Shown here in pieces: positions 36,075-49,147 of a stretch of 64,000 nt of DNA. Below the pieces are notes generated by a model. That model was given only the letters and a program-made list of their open reading frames with translations. It had not been told where the DNA came from and did no database searches. This stretch comes from Combretum micranthum (lineage: Eukaryota > Streptophyta > Magnoliopsida > Myrtales > Combretaceae). How positions within the stretch are numbered: the first letter of the stretch is position 1; every line of letters starts with the position of its first letter. The stretch is from NCBI GenBank assembly GCA_024138025.1, contig JAMXBD010000388.1, positions 248,001 to 312,000 on the forward strand. Reading direction: 5' to 3'. Position numbers and translations under genes: made by a program.

Positions 36075-36508
36075 AGGGAAAATTATAAAAATATAACATG
36101 TGTTTTGGATATTTACAAATAAGTGACATGAGTTTTATATTTGAGAAATATGACATGTGTTTTGATATTTTAACAAACAAGCAACAAAAGTTTTACTTTT
36201 GACAAATACATGACCTTTGTTTTGTACTTATATGAGTTTTAGTTTTTAACATATACATTACTTGTATTTTTTTTTTTTTTGACTTTGTGTTAATAATAGA
36301 TGAGAGACATGTGAAAAAGTGCAACCCAGGTCACTTTTTTGTAAAAGTACAAAATACAAGTCATGTATTAGTAAAATTAAAACTCATATCACTTATTTAC
36401 CAAAATATCAAAATATAGGATGTATATTTATCATAAATCAAAACTCAAATAATTTGTCTGTAGAAATATTAAAACACATATCATGTTTTGTATTTTTCCC
36501 AAATAGTA
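36075..36508. mobile_element. fold-back MITE with GGGAAAA ends (Mutator-like)
   Basis: GGGAAAATTATAAAAATATA at the left pairs with the reverse complement of TTGTATTTTTCCC at the right. Arms (about 36075-36250 and 36310-36508) repeat ACATGTGTTTTG-like words. Target duplication unclear. Confidence 0.65.
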
Positions 36509-36649
36509 TGTGAGGAAACAAAGCAAATCTCATCCATTATTTAACGATTCAAATTCATATTTAATCTCACACCATTAAAATTTAATTATTATACTAGATA
36601 TTATATTTATTTTGACCATCAGAATATTAGCTAACAGTCCCGTAAATAG

Positions 36650-37516
36650 TAGGGGGTGGGCAAAAAAAACCAATCGAACCAAACCAATCTGTAACCAAAC
36701 CAATCCAAATTGAAAATATGGTTTTTTTTTTAATGGTTTGGTTTAAAAATTTTTCAATCTGAACCAATCCATAAAATCGAACCAAATTGTTTTAGAAAAA
36801 TATAATAATATTACTATATGTTCATATGATTGCAGTTGATAGTTATTATTTAGTGAATATTGATTAAAATCAATTTGTTCATTTTAATATTTTTTTAGGC
36901 TCATGATATGTATTTTTTTGTTGATAATGAACTATTATTTTTTTAATAGATTTTAATTTTATAAAGTATGAAATTTATTTATTTTGTTATAAACTCTTAT
37001 TATGTATTAATTGTTTAATATATTTGTCAGCGGATCATTTTATTCGTTGATGAATTTTGTTAATAGATGATTTTTTATTTTATTTAAATTTATTGGTAAA
37101 TAATTAACTTGATAGTCCTATTAAAAATTATAAATTATGACTTACTATATATTGGTTGGTGAATATATTTTATTGGTGGATAACTAATTTTATAGAGAAC
37201 TATAGATTAAAAGTATAATAAATTTATATAGTATTTTGTCATAGTTTATAAATAGACTGTGTAAAATAATATAACTATTTAAGTATCTACACAAATGTAA
37301 AAAAAAATAGAACAAAGAAAATTTTTAGTTAGAATTTTGATTCAATCCGTAATACAAACTGAACCAAACCATTATTTAATGGTTTAAAAATTTCTAAATC
37401 GAATTAAACCGTTACTTAAAGGTTTGGTTTGAGATGAAAAAAAAAATAAAACTATAAATTATGATTTGATTTGATTTTACAAAAAATCGAATCAAACCAA
37501 TTCATGCATATCCCTA
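36650..37516. mobile_element. non-autonomous hAT element, 867 bp
   Basis: Ends TAGGGGGTGGGCAAAAAA and CATGCATATCCCTA. Target duplication GTAAATAG / ATAAATAG (7 of 8). AACCAAACC / GGTTTGGTTT subterminal words. Length and ends are close to 31193-32052. Confidence 0.88.
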
Positions 37517-37759
37517 ATAAATAGTATAGCAGAAGCCGCACTCTTTCTTGCTATCTTGAATCTTAGAAGAATATGTTTTATATATGTGTATGTATGTATG
37601 TATGTATATTAACCCAACTAATGGTCATCCAGTCAAAGATGAATCTTTCCAGTGGTCAAATCTAGTCAAAAGCTGTCTTCTTTAATTGATTTGATAAAGC
37701 ATTTATTCTGTTGATTAATGAACCGACATAAATAATCATCTTTCTTTTGGCATGCTATA

Positions 37760-38060
37760 ATTATCCATGCCAATATAAACAAAAATATAACTAATTTTCG
37801 TAAAATATTAAATCAATTAACTAAAGTTTGATTTGAAATAATTTGATATCGAAATAATATTTTCATGAACCTTTTTTATGTTTAAAGTTTGGTTTTGAAA
37901 ATTTTGATACTTGAGTAAAGTTTTCACAAACAATTTTAATATCTGAAGTTTAGTTTTGACAATTTAAATAATGAATTATTCAAAATCAAACTTCACGTAT
38001 TTGATTTAATATTGTATAAAAGTTCATGTATCATTTTTAGTATTATTCTTATAAACAAAA
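37760..38060. mobile_element. fold-back MITE, diverged
   Basis: GAAGTTTAGTTTTGACAATT and similar words repeated in both directions; same family as 4390-4775 and 7891-8215. Confidence 0.45.
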
Positions 38061-38618
38061 TGTCTAGAAAACTAAAGATCTTACAGTTTAAATTATATGA
38101 TGAGCGGGTATAATAGAGATTACTTTCATTATAAATTTCTTAAACAGATTCCACCAATTTAGACTGTTTATGAAAACGTTACTACTTATCTTCCCCAATG
38201 TATCTTTAAGAAAAAAACAAAATTAAATATTGATCATGTCCAATTATTTAATAGTGATATGGGATGTTCATCAATTACTACATTCAAAATTCTCATGCCT
38301 TAAGAGTAGAGATATGGTGACCATAGCAAATTAAACTAGCAATCTAAATTCCTAGTAAAAATTGGGCTAACATGAATGACTTAAATCATTAAAGAAAAAT
38401 ATGAAAATTAAAATTCACGATTTACCCTATTTTATTAGAATACTTCATCGAAGGTTTTTTTTTTTTCTTTTTACTTCTCTACCTAATGTTACATTTTAAT
38501 TTGAGTATTTCACATTTTAGATTTTTCATTTGTGTCATCTCCCCTTTTTAAAAAGGTTTGAAATAGTCCCTCCAATATGTCCGTCAATGAATCCATTAAA
38601 ACATTTTGATATGGATCC

Positions 38619-40382
38619 TGTAATGCCCTAACTTAACGGCATTTCACGTGTCTTTATCTTAAAAAGGATACGCCAAGGCTATAAAATACTAAACCATAAA
38701 TATAATTATCTCCAAATTCCACATAAAAGGTTACTTGAATTTATCATTACTACAATTCATCTTTTAGAAACATAAACTGATATTATCCAAAAGTACTTAT
38801 ATAAAATCCAAAACATAACAACATATCTAATACATCTTCAATAATAATCTAAACAAACTCTATATACTTTGTATGGTCTTCAAAGATCTTTTCTCCTATT
38901 ATTCTTTATCCAGAATCTGTTGGTCACCAATAGGAAAGTTGAATCTACTAACGTCGTCCCCCATGGTCAACATAAAAGTCATATCCAGACAATTCTCAAC
39001 CAACATCTTCTCCTGCACCTGAAAAATAAAGGATTGAGTGAAAACGCCTAGTACCTCATACACACACATGCATGTGAACACACATCAAGCAAATTCACAT
39101 GCATCATATGCTTATGCAACATCCACAGTTTTATTGTCTTTTAATTAACCAACAAGTAGCACAGTTTAGGCTTATTCATGGTTAATCCTAAATCCGGAGT
39201 AACTTGACCCGATGTAAACCATAGTATAAAATAGTATGTATATATATATTTATATATAGTTGTGTTCCACAACTAAGCTGGTAACGACTTGATCTACCAG
39301 AATCATTTCCAAGTGTAACTTTACTCAGGACACGCCACATAAGGATTATCAGGTTGCCAGCATTAGTATCACACTTCTATTGTGGTCTTTACAAATGCCG
39401 GCCAAACACAAGTAGCATACAATTTTTAAAAGCCTTCATAGGTTAGTTAGTTTATACGAATGTCTAATCCTACAAGCACAAACAACAAACAAGATATGGT
39501 CGTACCTGGATTCGCTTCAAACTCTAATCCACCAATAGATCTTCTTAAAAGAATAGAACCCTAATCCCACAAATATTCCTGATAAACAACATATCTTAAT
39601 CAATTCCAATTGCAACACATAGTTAAACCCTAATCTATAATTTCATAACCTTACTCAAAGGATCTATAACCTAATCATAGATCTACGAAAAGAGGTTAAT
39701 ACACTTGTCTCCTTTGTTTATAATTCAATGAAACCTTCAAACTCAACTTTCTCCTCAATTTCTAATTTCTCCACAATTCCTTCAATACATATATAAAATC
39801 TCAATTAACAATTCGATTTACAACAACAAATAAATTTCATTTAACAACTAGATTTGTGGATCCTTACTTACCTAGACTTGTAGATCTTGATTTTAAACAA
39901 AAACCCTAAATCAACCAGTTAACTATTCTTAATCAGCATAATCATATTCCTATAATCTATAAATCTTAGAAATCAGAAAACTATAATAAAGATCATACCT
40001 TTATTTTGAATCGAAATCACAAATCTCTAAATCCACTTTAGGGTTTCTTCACTAGATCTTGAATTTCCTTCAAACATATGAAAAGAACCTTATAAGAAAG
40101 ATAATCTAAATGATTAATTGAAAAATACTAGAGAGAGACCCACTTACCTAGGGTTTTTGCTTAGGAAAAGGCAAGGCAAAATTAGGCTAAAGGGGTCTAT
40201 TTATAAAACGAGGTTTGTTTAGGAAAAACGCAACCCCACAATCTTTAAATATTTTGTTGACTATCATTAATATGAGGGTTGATAATAATATCTCATTTAT
40301 TAGGGTTGACCATAGAACCCTCTTATTTTATAACAAATGACATCTTTGCCCTTCATTATAAAATATTTATCTTTATATTATA
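38619..40382 (-). repeat. gypsy 3' LTR (left copy)
   Basis: 1764 bp, + strand TGTAATGCCCTAACTT .. ATATTATA (last CA changed to TA). Adjacent to the polypurine tract. Where the other LTR has (GT)n it has a TA-rich stretch near 39235-39260. Confidence 0.9.
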
Positions 40383-40394
40383 TTTCTCCCCTCC
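40383..40394 (-). other. polypurine tract of the gypsy element
   Basis: GGAGGGGAGAAA on the minus strand, touching the 3' LTR. Confidence 0.85.
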
Positions 40395-41849
40395 TAAAAG
40401 AACTTTCATCCTTGAAAGTTACCCAAATCACTATCTATTTTTTATCCATGCATCCATTAGTTCTCTATCACTCATTTTCTTCTTGTTTCTTATTTTTACA
40501 CCATATTGACCCATTTTCATGCTTATATCTGCTAGCTAGAATATAATTCCATTGAAGTCTCTTTAATTCTTAACTTTCACCACTCAATTTAGATTCACTT
40601 CCTCCGTTACTTCACAACACCTCTTGACTATAACTTAAACTTATTAACAATATTCATCAAGAAATCTTGCCTCGACCTCATTGTATTAAATCACCAATTT
40701 AGTTTCCTTGAGCGATGTTTAGAAAGCTGAAAATCTCATAACTATAGTTCCCAATTTAAATTCCAAATGTCAAATCTTACATTAACCTAGAGCTCCAAAT
40801 TTGATTGTGTTACTTGTACTTCCATTGATTCAACTTAGTTTTTATCTTTATTGTTCCATATAAAAAATAATTCACATTATTTGCATATCATTCGTCTAAT
40901 CTCAAAATACTCATTAACTAACCATACTTCTTCAAATATGTTTTCTCAATCTCCAATATATTTTCTTATATTTTCCATCAATATATACATGAAGATTAAA
41001 ATTAATACTTATGTCCTTAAGTAAACCTTTAAAATCATCGAATGACTTCTAACTCTTCTTTGACATCATTACTCCTAACGTTCCGATAATTCGTTGATAT
41101 TTAGATTACTAATGCACTTTGTCTCCAAGGTTTCACCATACAAATCTATTTATTGGCCCAATATTAAGTGATTGTTCTTCACTTGGATTTGATATCCTTA
41201 TATAACTATTAAATCTACTTCTCAACAAAAGATCTTCTTTGATTATATACTTTTATCTTAGTTCATAAATCAATCATTACATCCTCCAAAACAACTATAG
41301 ATTGCACTATAGAAAACTCAATCCAACTCATTAACACAATTAAACCATTATACTTTACCTCTAATTACCACCATTTCCATCGAAACTTCGTTAGGACATA
41401 GTCACCTTATAATCCTTCAATTAACAATCAGAAAACTCAAATCATGGAATTTAAGATTTTTCAACTTAACTCTAATGATCAAACCTTACATTACTTTGTT
41501 ATTTCAGATGATTATAACATCTATGTCTCTATTGGTTAATCAAATTTTTTTTTCCACTATTGTAGCCATAGTTAATCCATAATTTTTATTTACCATTTGT
41601 GCCATTCAATTGTCTCCAAACTTGTATTCTTTTTATATAACAATTTATATCTTCATAAATTTTTTTAAGAATCATCTCAAAATTTATCATCATAGATTAA
41701 TATAGATGTCATCCTTGTTTCACCATCCATAGATTTCCCGTAAGATCATATTTCCTTCTTGCAATGGCCATTCCACATGCACATTCATATCTTCATAGGA
41801 TTTAACTATTCTCTAATTTATATTGGTTATCTCAATACTTTTTCTCTAT
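40395..41849 (-). pseudogene. gypsy interior 3' part, unreadable (integrase expected)
   Basis: Where integrase and chromodomain should be, I see only AT-rich sequence with no recognisable HHCC finger, core or chromodomain. Either deleted or decayed. Confidence 0.4.
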
Positions 41850-42345
41850 CTTCAATATGATCTTTCTCATGTCATCTAACAAATATCGCTCTGAGGTGAC
41901 CAAAGCCACTAAATTCTCATTCCTCTTCCTACTCGGAGCTTCTACTACACAACATTCGCTTTTCCAGGGTGATATTGTATATCCGTATCAAAATCCTTTA
42001 TTAGTTCCAACTACCTCCTTTGTCTCATATTCAAATCTCTCTGGTTGAAAATATACTTCAAGCTCTTGTTATTCATGAAGATTTTGCACTTCTCATCAAG
42101 TAATTTGTGTCTCCAACTCTTTAACGTATGAACTATGACTGCCAGTTCCATGTCATGAGTGAGTCAATTCTTTTCATAAGGCTTTAACTATCTAGATGCA
42201 TATGCTATAACTTTACCTCCTTGCATCAAAACACAATCCAGATCTTGTATAGAAGCGTCAATACCAATAATGTACTCTTCACTACTCACTGGCAAAGCTA
42301 TCATCGGTGCAGATACTAACTTTTCTTTTAACTATTGGAAACTAC
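41850..42345 (-). pseudogene. gypsy RNase H, broken
   Basis: Minus-strand translation gives YIIGIDASIQDLDCVLMQGG, VIAYASR, THDMELAVIVHT, CKIFMNNKSLKYIFNQRDL and YHPGKANVV, the standard gypsy RNase H series, with stops between segments. Confidence 0.85.
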
Positions 42346-42499
42346 TTCCACAATTATCATCCCACACATACTTCACTCCCTTTTGAGTCATTCTTATTAA
42401 AGGATTTAGAAAACTTAGAGAAATCCTCTACAAATCTCTTGTAATATCTTGTCGTTCCTAGGAACTTCTAATTTCCGACACATTCTTAGGAGTTGACCA

Positions 42500-43310
42500 T
42501 TCCCTTATAACTTTCTCCTTTTCAGATTTATGAAATTCCATTTCCGTCCACAATATGTTCCAAGAGAAACACTGGCTCAAAAAAACTTATGCTTGATGAG
42601 CTTGGCATACCACTTTTCTTTTGTAACGTTCTCAAAACTAATCTCAAATGTTCTTTATGTTCTCCTTTAATCTTTGAATACACGAAAACATCATCAATAT
42701 ACACTATTACAACCAAATTCATTTACTCTTTAAAGACTCTTTTCATAAGATCCATAAATATAACTGGGGCATTTATAAGATCGAAAGGCATAACCACGAG
42801 TTCATAATGCCCGTATCTGGTCTTGAAAACTGTCTTTGAAAATATCGTCATCTTAAATCGCAGCTGGTGATATCTAACCTCAAATCTATCTTAGAAAATA
42901 CTTGCACTCCTGCCAGCTGATCAAACAAATCATCTATCCTAAGCAACGGGTACTTATTCTTAATCGTTACCTGGTTTAACTCTTTATAATCTATACATAA
43001 CCTCATGCTCCCATCTTTCTTTTTCACAAACTCACTGGAACTCCTCAAGGTGATACGATTGGTCAAAAAAACTTCTTCTTAAACAAGTCCTCCTATTGAA
43101 CTTTTAATTCCTCCAATTCCGTCGGAGCCATACAATATGGTACTTTAGACTTAGATAAGGTATCTGACACCAATCAATACAAAACTCTATCTCTTTTTCA
43201 AGCAGTAACCCTAGTAGATCTTCTGGAATTGAATCAAGATATTCTCTCAAGATTTGTATCCATGTAGGATCGGTCTTTAATTCATCTCCTATTGTCAAAA
43301 CTGCCATTTA
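42500..43310 (-). pseudogene. gypsy reverse transcriptase, broken
   Basis: In order: PEDLLGLLLEKEIEFCIDW (43104-43307), [39 protein letters not shown] and FSKIDLR (42848-43066), then the catalytic YIDDVFVYSK (YIDD at 42690-42701). Frames change between these blocks, so no active enzyme is made. Confidence 0.92.
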
Positions 43311-43429
43311 CTAAAACTGACTTTTCCTACAACTCATATGTAAGCAACATTGAAGGTCCTTACACTTCAAGCTTATGCACAAAACGGTCTCCATCCAATA
43401 AACTAAACTCCACAACTAGATCCAAATAC

Positions 43430-43700
43430 AACATTATGTTTCCTCAACTAGTCTACTCCTTATATCTATCACTATAATATTCACAGGTAAAACGTCACCT
43501 TCCATTTTTTTACATCCAAATTCTATACAAATCAAGTCAACGTTGCTCCATATTCTAAAAGTATCTGCAAGCATACTCTTAACTGCCTCCTCATAACAAA
43601 ACAATAAACTTCTCAAATATGCTTGAAAACTTGCACCTGTATCACAATCCTAAGAAGCACTTGCGCTCCAGGCTCTTTTCACTTTGGCTCGATATCCATA
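43430..43700 (-). pseudogene. gypsy aspartic protease, broken
   Basis: DTGAS active-site motif at 43643-43629, then in frame toward VLPNVNIIVIDI-like sequence (observed GDVLPVNIIVIDI). Upstream toward 44160 gag is only traceable as Cys-bearing scraps (43640-43850). Confidence 0.75.
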
Positions 43701-44166
43701 TTGTCCACACTTGGAATAGAATACCTAAGGAACAACTTTTCCAAAACCTGTCACTGCCCAACCTTGACACTTGAAAAGCAGGCATTCTTAAGCTACTTGA
43801 AATCCTTGATATTAAACGGTCCATAACATCTGGTACACTTCCTTTTTATACCTTGAACTACTAATTTATCTTGATAAAAGATTGGCCTCTTCTCCCTGTC
43901 TTAGGTAAGGATGCTAGATATCTTAAGGTGTAACCATCCAAAAGGATCAAAACACTATGGGACTATAAGATATGATCTTACTAACACAAACAAACATATC
44001 TTCGCAAAATAAAAGGGTAATCCAACTTAAGGATCAAAACTCTATAACTATAGGATGAAAGCAACACTAATCTAGATAGGATTAAGAACCCTAATGTATT
44101 CTACCCCTCTCATCATTGCTCACCGTCCTAAGGAGTCAAAACTTAAATCTAATATCATAACCTATT

Positions 44167-44178
44167 GCTTTGATACCA
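44167..44178 (-). other. primer binding site of the gypsy element
   Basis: TGGTATCAAAGC on the minus strand, eight bases from the 5' LTR edge; complementary to initiator tRNA-Met with one mismatch. Confidence 0.88.
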
Positions 44179-44185
44179 AATTAGC

Positions 44186-44805
44186 TGTAACGCCCTAACT
44201 TAACGGCATTACAACTCGCCTGTACCCTTCTCTTAAAAAGGACACGCCAATGCTATAAAATACTAAACACAAATATAATTACCTCCAAATTCCACATAAA
44301 AGGTTACTTGAATTTATCATTACTACAATTGTCTCTTAGAAACATAAACTGATATTATCCAAAAGTACTTATATAAATCCAAAACATAACAACTTATCTA
44401 ATACATCTTTAATAATAATCTAAACAAACTCTATATACTTTGTATGGTCTTCAAAGATCTTTTCTCCTATTATTCTTTATCCAGAATTTGTTAGTCACCA
44501 GTAGGAAAGTGAATCTACTAACGTCGTCCCCCATGGTCAACATAAAAGTCATATCCAGACAATTCTCAACCAACATCATCTTCTCCTGCACCTGAAAAAT
44601 AAAGGATTGAGTGAAAACGCCTAGTACCTCATACCACACACACATGCACATGAACACACATCAAGCAAATTCACATGCATCATATGCTTATGCAACATCC
44701 ACAGGTTTATTGTCTTTTGATTAACCAACAAGTAGCACAGTTTAGATTATTATGGTTAATCTAAACCGGAGTAACTCATGACCCCGATGTAAACCATAAT
44801 ATAAA

Positions 44806-44842
<37 letters not shown>

Positions 44843-45963
44843 TTGTGTTCCACAATTAAGCTGGTAACGACTCTTAATCTACCGTAATCATTTCCAAGTG
44901 TAACTCACTCAGACACCGCAATATAAGGATCATCAGGTTGCCAGCGTTAGTATCACACTTCTGTTGTAGTCTTTACTAACGCAGCCAAATACAAGCAACA
45001 TACAATTTTTAAAAGCCTGCAAGGGTTAGTTTAGTTTATATGCATATCTAATCCTACAAGCACAAACAACAATCAAGATATGGTCATATCTGGATTCGCT
45101 TCCAAACTTAATCCACCGAGATCTTCTTAAAAGAATAGAACCCTAATCCCACAAATATTCCTGATCAACAGCATATCTTAATCAATTCCAATTGCAACAC
45201 ATAATTAAACCCTAATCCTTAATTTGATAACCTTACTCAAAGGATCTATAACCCTAATCATAGATCTACGAAAAGAGGTTAACACACTTGTCTCCTTTGT
45301 TTATAATTCAATGAAACCTTCAAACTCAGCTTTCTCCTCAATTTCTAATTTCTCCACAATTCTTCAATACATATATAAAATCTCCAATTAACAATTCGAT
45401 TTACAACAACAAATAAAATTTTATTTAACAACAAGATTGGATGGATCCTTACTTACCTAGGACTTGCAGATCTTGATTTTAAACAAAACCCTAAATCAAT
45501 CAATTAACTATTCTTAATCGGCATAATCATATTTCTATAATCTATAAATATTAGAAATCAGACAACTATAATAAAGATCATACCTTTATTTTGAATCGAA
45601 ACCACAAATCTCCAAATCCACTTTAGGATTTCTTCACTAGACTTGAATCTCCTTCAAACATATGAAAAGAACATTATAAGAAAGATAATCCTAAATGGTT
45701 AATTGAAAAAGACTAGAGAGAGATCCACTTACTAGGGTTTTTGCTTAGGAAAAGGCAAGACAAAACTAGGCTAAAAGACTATTTATAAAACAAGGTTAGC
45801 TTAGGAAAAACGCAACCCTACAATCTTTGAAGATTTTGTTGACCATCGTTAATATGAGGATTGATAGTAATATCTCATTTATTAGGATTGATCATAGAAC
45901 CCTCTTATTTTGTAACAAATGACATCTTTGCCTTTATTATAAAATATTTATCTTTATATTACA
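44186..45963 (-). repeat. gypsy 5' LTR (right copy)
   Basis: 1778 bp, + strand TGTAACGCCC .. TATATTACA. Contains (GT)16 at 44809-44840. Confidence 0.9.
44809..44840. repeat. (GT)16 microsatellite inside one LTR
   Basis: 32 bases of perfect GT. The paired LTR has TATATATTTATATATAG at this place, so the array arose after insertion or decayed in the other copy. Confidence 0.95.
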
Positions 45964-45968
45964 GGTCC

Positions 45969-48900
45969 TTTTATTAAGGGCTTATTTAGATTTTTTTTGT
46001 ATTTTATTTATATTTATTTTGTACTCGATCTATATTTATATGAAATCTAGTGTTTGAAAAACTATATTGTCCATATCTTATCTATTTTTTCTTTATCATA
46101 GTGATGAGAAGAAAATTGGTCACGAGAATTGAAAAGTGAAAATTCACATGCTTTTATAAGATATGGTTTTTAAAATACAGTTTTTGCATTACAAAATAAA
46201 ATTTTAATTAATAGAGCTCAGGGAATTAAGCTCATTTAATTTAGGATATGTTAAGGAGATTTCATTAGGTGTGTGATAAATTTCGTGTATCCCTATTTAT
46301 AAGTGCTAAAATGTACTAATTGGCTATTTTGGTATTAATTTAAATGAAAATAGCACTTACAATACTTTTAATTTAATTTTAGGCTTAAAAAATGTTGATT
46401 CAAGAAAAGGAAGAATTTGATTGAATGTCATCCACTTTAAAAGTAATTTGATCAAGAATTGAAAAATTTACCAAAGAGACACTTGAGGAACAAAACTATG
46501 TCCACGTTGTATAGAAAGCAAGGGAAACAATGAAGAAGAGAGTGACACAACATGGATAGAATTATGTCTATGTTGTGTTGTGGGTTGAAATACCAGCCAA
46601 GAGTTACTCAACATGTTTCATAACTAAATCCATTTGTATGGCATCCAATGCCCCTGATATTAGAAAATAAAATAAATTTTTTTAAAGGACAAAATTATTT
46701 ACTTTAAGAAAGAGAAAATATATTAGAATAAGTTTGGAAAGTTCCAAAGACTCATATTCTCACTCATGAAGGTCAACCACTTTCCTAATTAAAGATTTTC
46801 TTTCTTATTTTGAAGATTCTACTCTCTAAATTAAACAGAGACTTCACTTTCAAAGGAAGCAAATTTCCTACTTTAGAAGAAAGAGACTTTCAATTTTAGT
46901 CATGGAGCATCTTTATAAGGAGGAGAGATCAAGATTTGCAATATATATCCACATATTATGAATTTCTTCCTCAAGTTAAAGCAAGTTAAGATCCAAGCTT
47001 CAACCGTCTTGCAATAATTCATTGTAACAAGGGGTTAAGTATTTGATTTAATTTGGATTTACTCTATGTTCTTATTGCTAATTTTATGAAGGAGTAAACT
47101 CTTTATTGATTGATATTTCTTGAATCTAATTATGTTGTTCTTATTGTTTATTATAAATTCATAGTTTGAAAGATAAATTCTTGATTTGATTACAATCATG
47201 CTAATTGATAGATTGCTTTGGTGAATGGATTCACATCATTGGAGGGAGTCGCATGCAATTTTAGACATAAGCAACATAAATTTTAGATTATGGTCAATTT
47301 AATGAGGAATTCTAGATCAATAATACTATTCTAGGGGTTTTAACTAAAAAGATAGTCCAGCTATTCAGCTTAGAATTAGAATTTAATAATCTCAACAAAA
47401 AATTGAATTTCATTAGGAATTTCTACCTTTCTAGAATAATCACAATAAATTCTAGAATTATCTTTTGTCTAATCACATATACTTAGACATGATTCAAAGT
47501 CTACAGAGTTCTTATAATTTGGTAATTTCTTAATTAAAATCTTGACTGGTGATTGATAATTTGATAGTATTATAATTATTAGCTATTTATAACTTGATTT
47601 TTTTTTCTTTTTTTGCTATAACTAGGACAATGGTCAGTATTAACTCTTGTTGATCCATATGTGATGATACTCATGCTTAACTCATATGCTAAGTATTGAC
47701 AGATATAGTTACCTTGTGGTCATAGTTGGGATTGAGTGCAAGATTGTTAACTAGTTATCAATTACCTACAATCTTTGGAATATGGATTGTTCAATCAATT
47801 TGTTCGCTTCCGTCCTTTTTGAAGAAAGCACATCTAATTAGCAATCTTGTTTATGGGATTTGGCTACAACTACGAGAAAACGAAGAGGTGATATATATAT
47901 ATATGTATATGTATATGTATATGAGAAGGGAGTATCTCCTCTATCACTTACTAGAACTTTCCAAAAGATATCATGAAAGATTCATTCCATTCATTGATTT
48001 GTGGAATCATTCAATAGATGAGGAAGTGCTCCAAAATTTATAAATAAGTCTCCTCCTCTTCATTTGATACATTAAGAAGATTTAGACAAACACTACTGTT
48101 TGTTGAACTCTTGCTTTTAAAACTCAAACATCCGATCAACCGATAGTTCTTGCTTGAAAATCGTATAGTCGATGCTCTTAACTTTCACCAAATAAGCTAT
48201 TGAAATCACCTATTTTTCCTTGCGTACCTCTCTCTACATATCTCTCTAGCTGTTCGTTCATTTTACTATAATTGCAATTTCATTGCAATTTATTTTTTAT
48301 AAATGACTATTACAACATTCACTCAACCTAATAGCTATTCCATAAGGAATCTGTTACAAAAAGTATTAAATAGCCATTCCTTTCTCAAACCTATGAAAAA
48401 CAATTTAATACTAGAATTGTTTTTTTTTTTCCAAAATACCTTAATTTAAATAAAATAATAATAAATAAAATTTCTATTACAGCTCTATTATATTTTTCAA
48501 TAATAAGAATTCCGCTACAGCTTTATTCATTTAGCGAAGTGAACAGCCACAAGTTGTTGAATCAAAACTTCTCCAAGATCATTCAAAGGATAAGATCATA
48601 CAAAGCGCATATGATTTTTCTCTAACGTCGTCAGCTCCATGCACAAGTCCTTCACAAATGTATCCTCGATATTTTAATTGGATTATTTGAATGTCAAAAT
48701 TTACATTAAAATTCTATTAAGTCTTTATATTTTAATCTTTGAACCATAGTATGTGTAGAGGACTTATTACTAGGTATCATAAAATAAATATAGACGACTT
48801 AAATGATCTATATATGAAACATAAGGGGACTCCATCAAAATTTTGATATAAACATAGATGAGTCACCATGTACTTATCACGAAAACACCCAACGCACCCA

Positions 48901-49147
48901 ATACATTATTCAAAACATATAAAGTTGTCACACAACAAACACATCAAAAGCATCCGAAATGAAAAGGATTAAGGTGCACAAGTTTGAATTAAAGCATCTT
49001 AAATTGGACATTGCACATTTGTAACATATGACAAAACTAGATTTTCTGCTGTTCGAGTAAGTAATTATATAGAAAGAACAGGTATCTTCTAATTGTAAGA
49101 AGCTAGCAAGAACATGTCAGACTTTCCACGCCGAAGGGTGGTCTCTT
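45969..49147. other. intergenic; possible LTR-like relic, no gene recognised
   Basis: 46270-47700 has wording reminiscent of plant LTR leaders (TAAGTGCTAAAATGTACT, GGAGGGAGTCGCATGCAATT), but no paired copy, primer site or coding domain is found. A 105-codon ORF at 47726-48043 contains a (TATATG)n-coded tract and looks random. 48100-49147 should include the 3' UTR of the Aux/IAA gene. Confidence 0.4.

Larger units (their letters stand above)
38619..45963 (-). mobile_element. Ty3/gypsy LTR retrotransposon (Tekay/Del-like chromovirus), decayed
   Basis: A 7.3 kb element on the minus strand. LTRs 44186-45963 (5') and 38619-40382 (3') differ by small changes and a microsatellite. Target duplication GATCC (38614-38618) / GGTCC (45964-45968), 4 of 5. 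Primer site, gag traces, protease, RT and RNase H follow in gypsy order. The interior is only 3.8 kb and I could not find integrase, so an internal deletion is likely. The sequence before the polypurine tract (CAAGGATGAAAGTTCTTTTA) matches the usual plant chromovirus 3' end. Confidence 0.93.

Noticed and set aside
41857..42048. Plus-strand ORFs within the gypsy element (also 42589-42807, 43292-43477, 43623-43826)
   Set aside because: Antisense of RNase H, RT and protease; no own domain.
46270..47700. LTR-like leader wording
   Set aside because: No second LTR, primer site, polypurine tract or coding domain; left as unclassified.
47726..48043. 105-codon ORF, one of the longest outside transposons
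   Set aside because: Its middle is encoded by a (TATATG)n microsatellite and the rest matches nothing known to me; likely chance.
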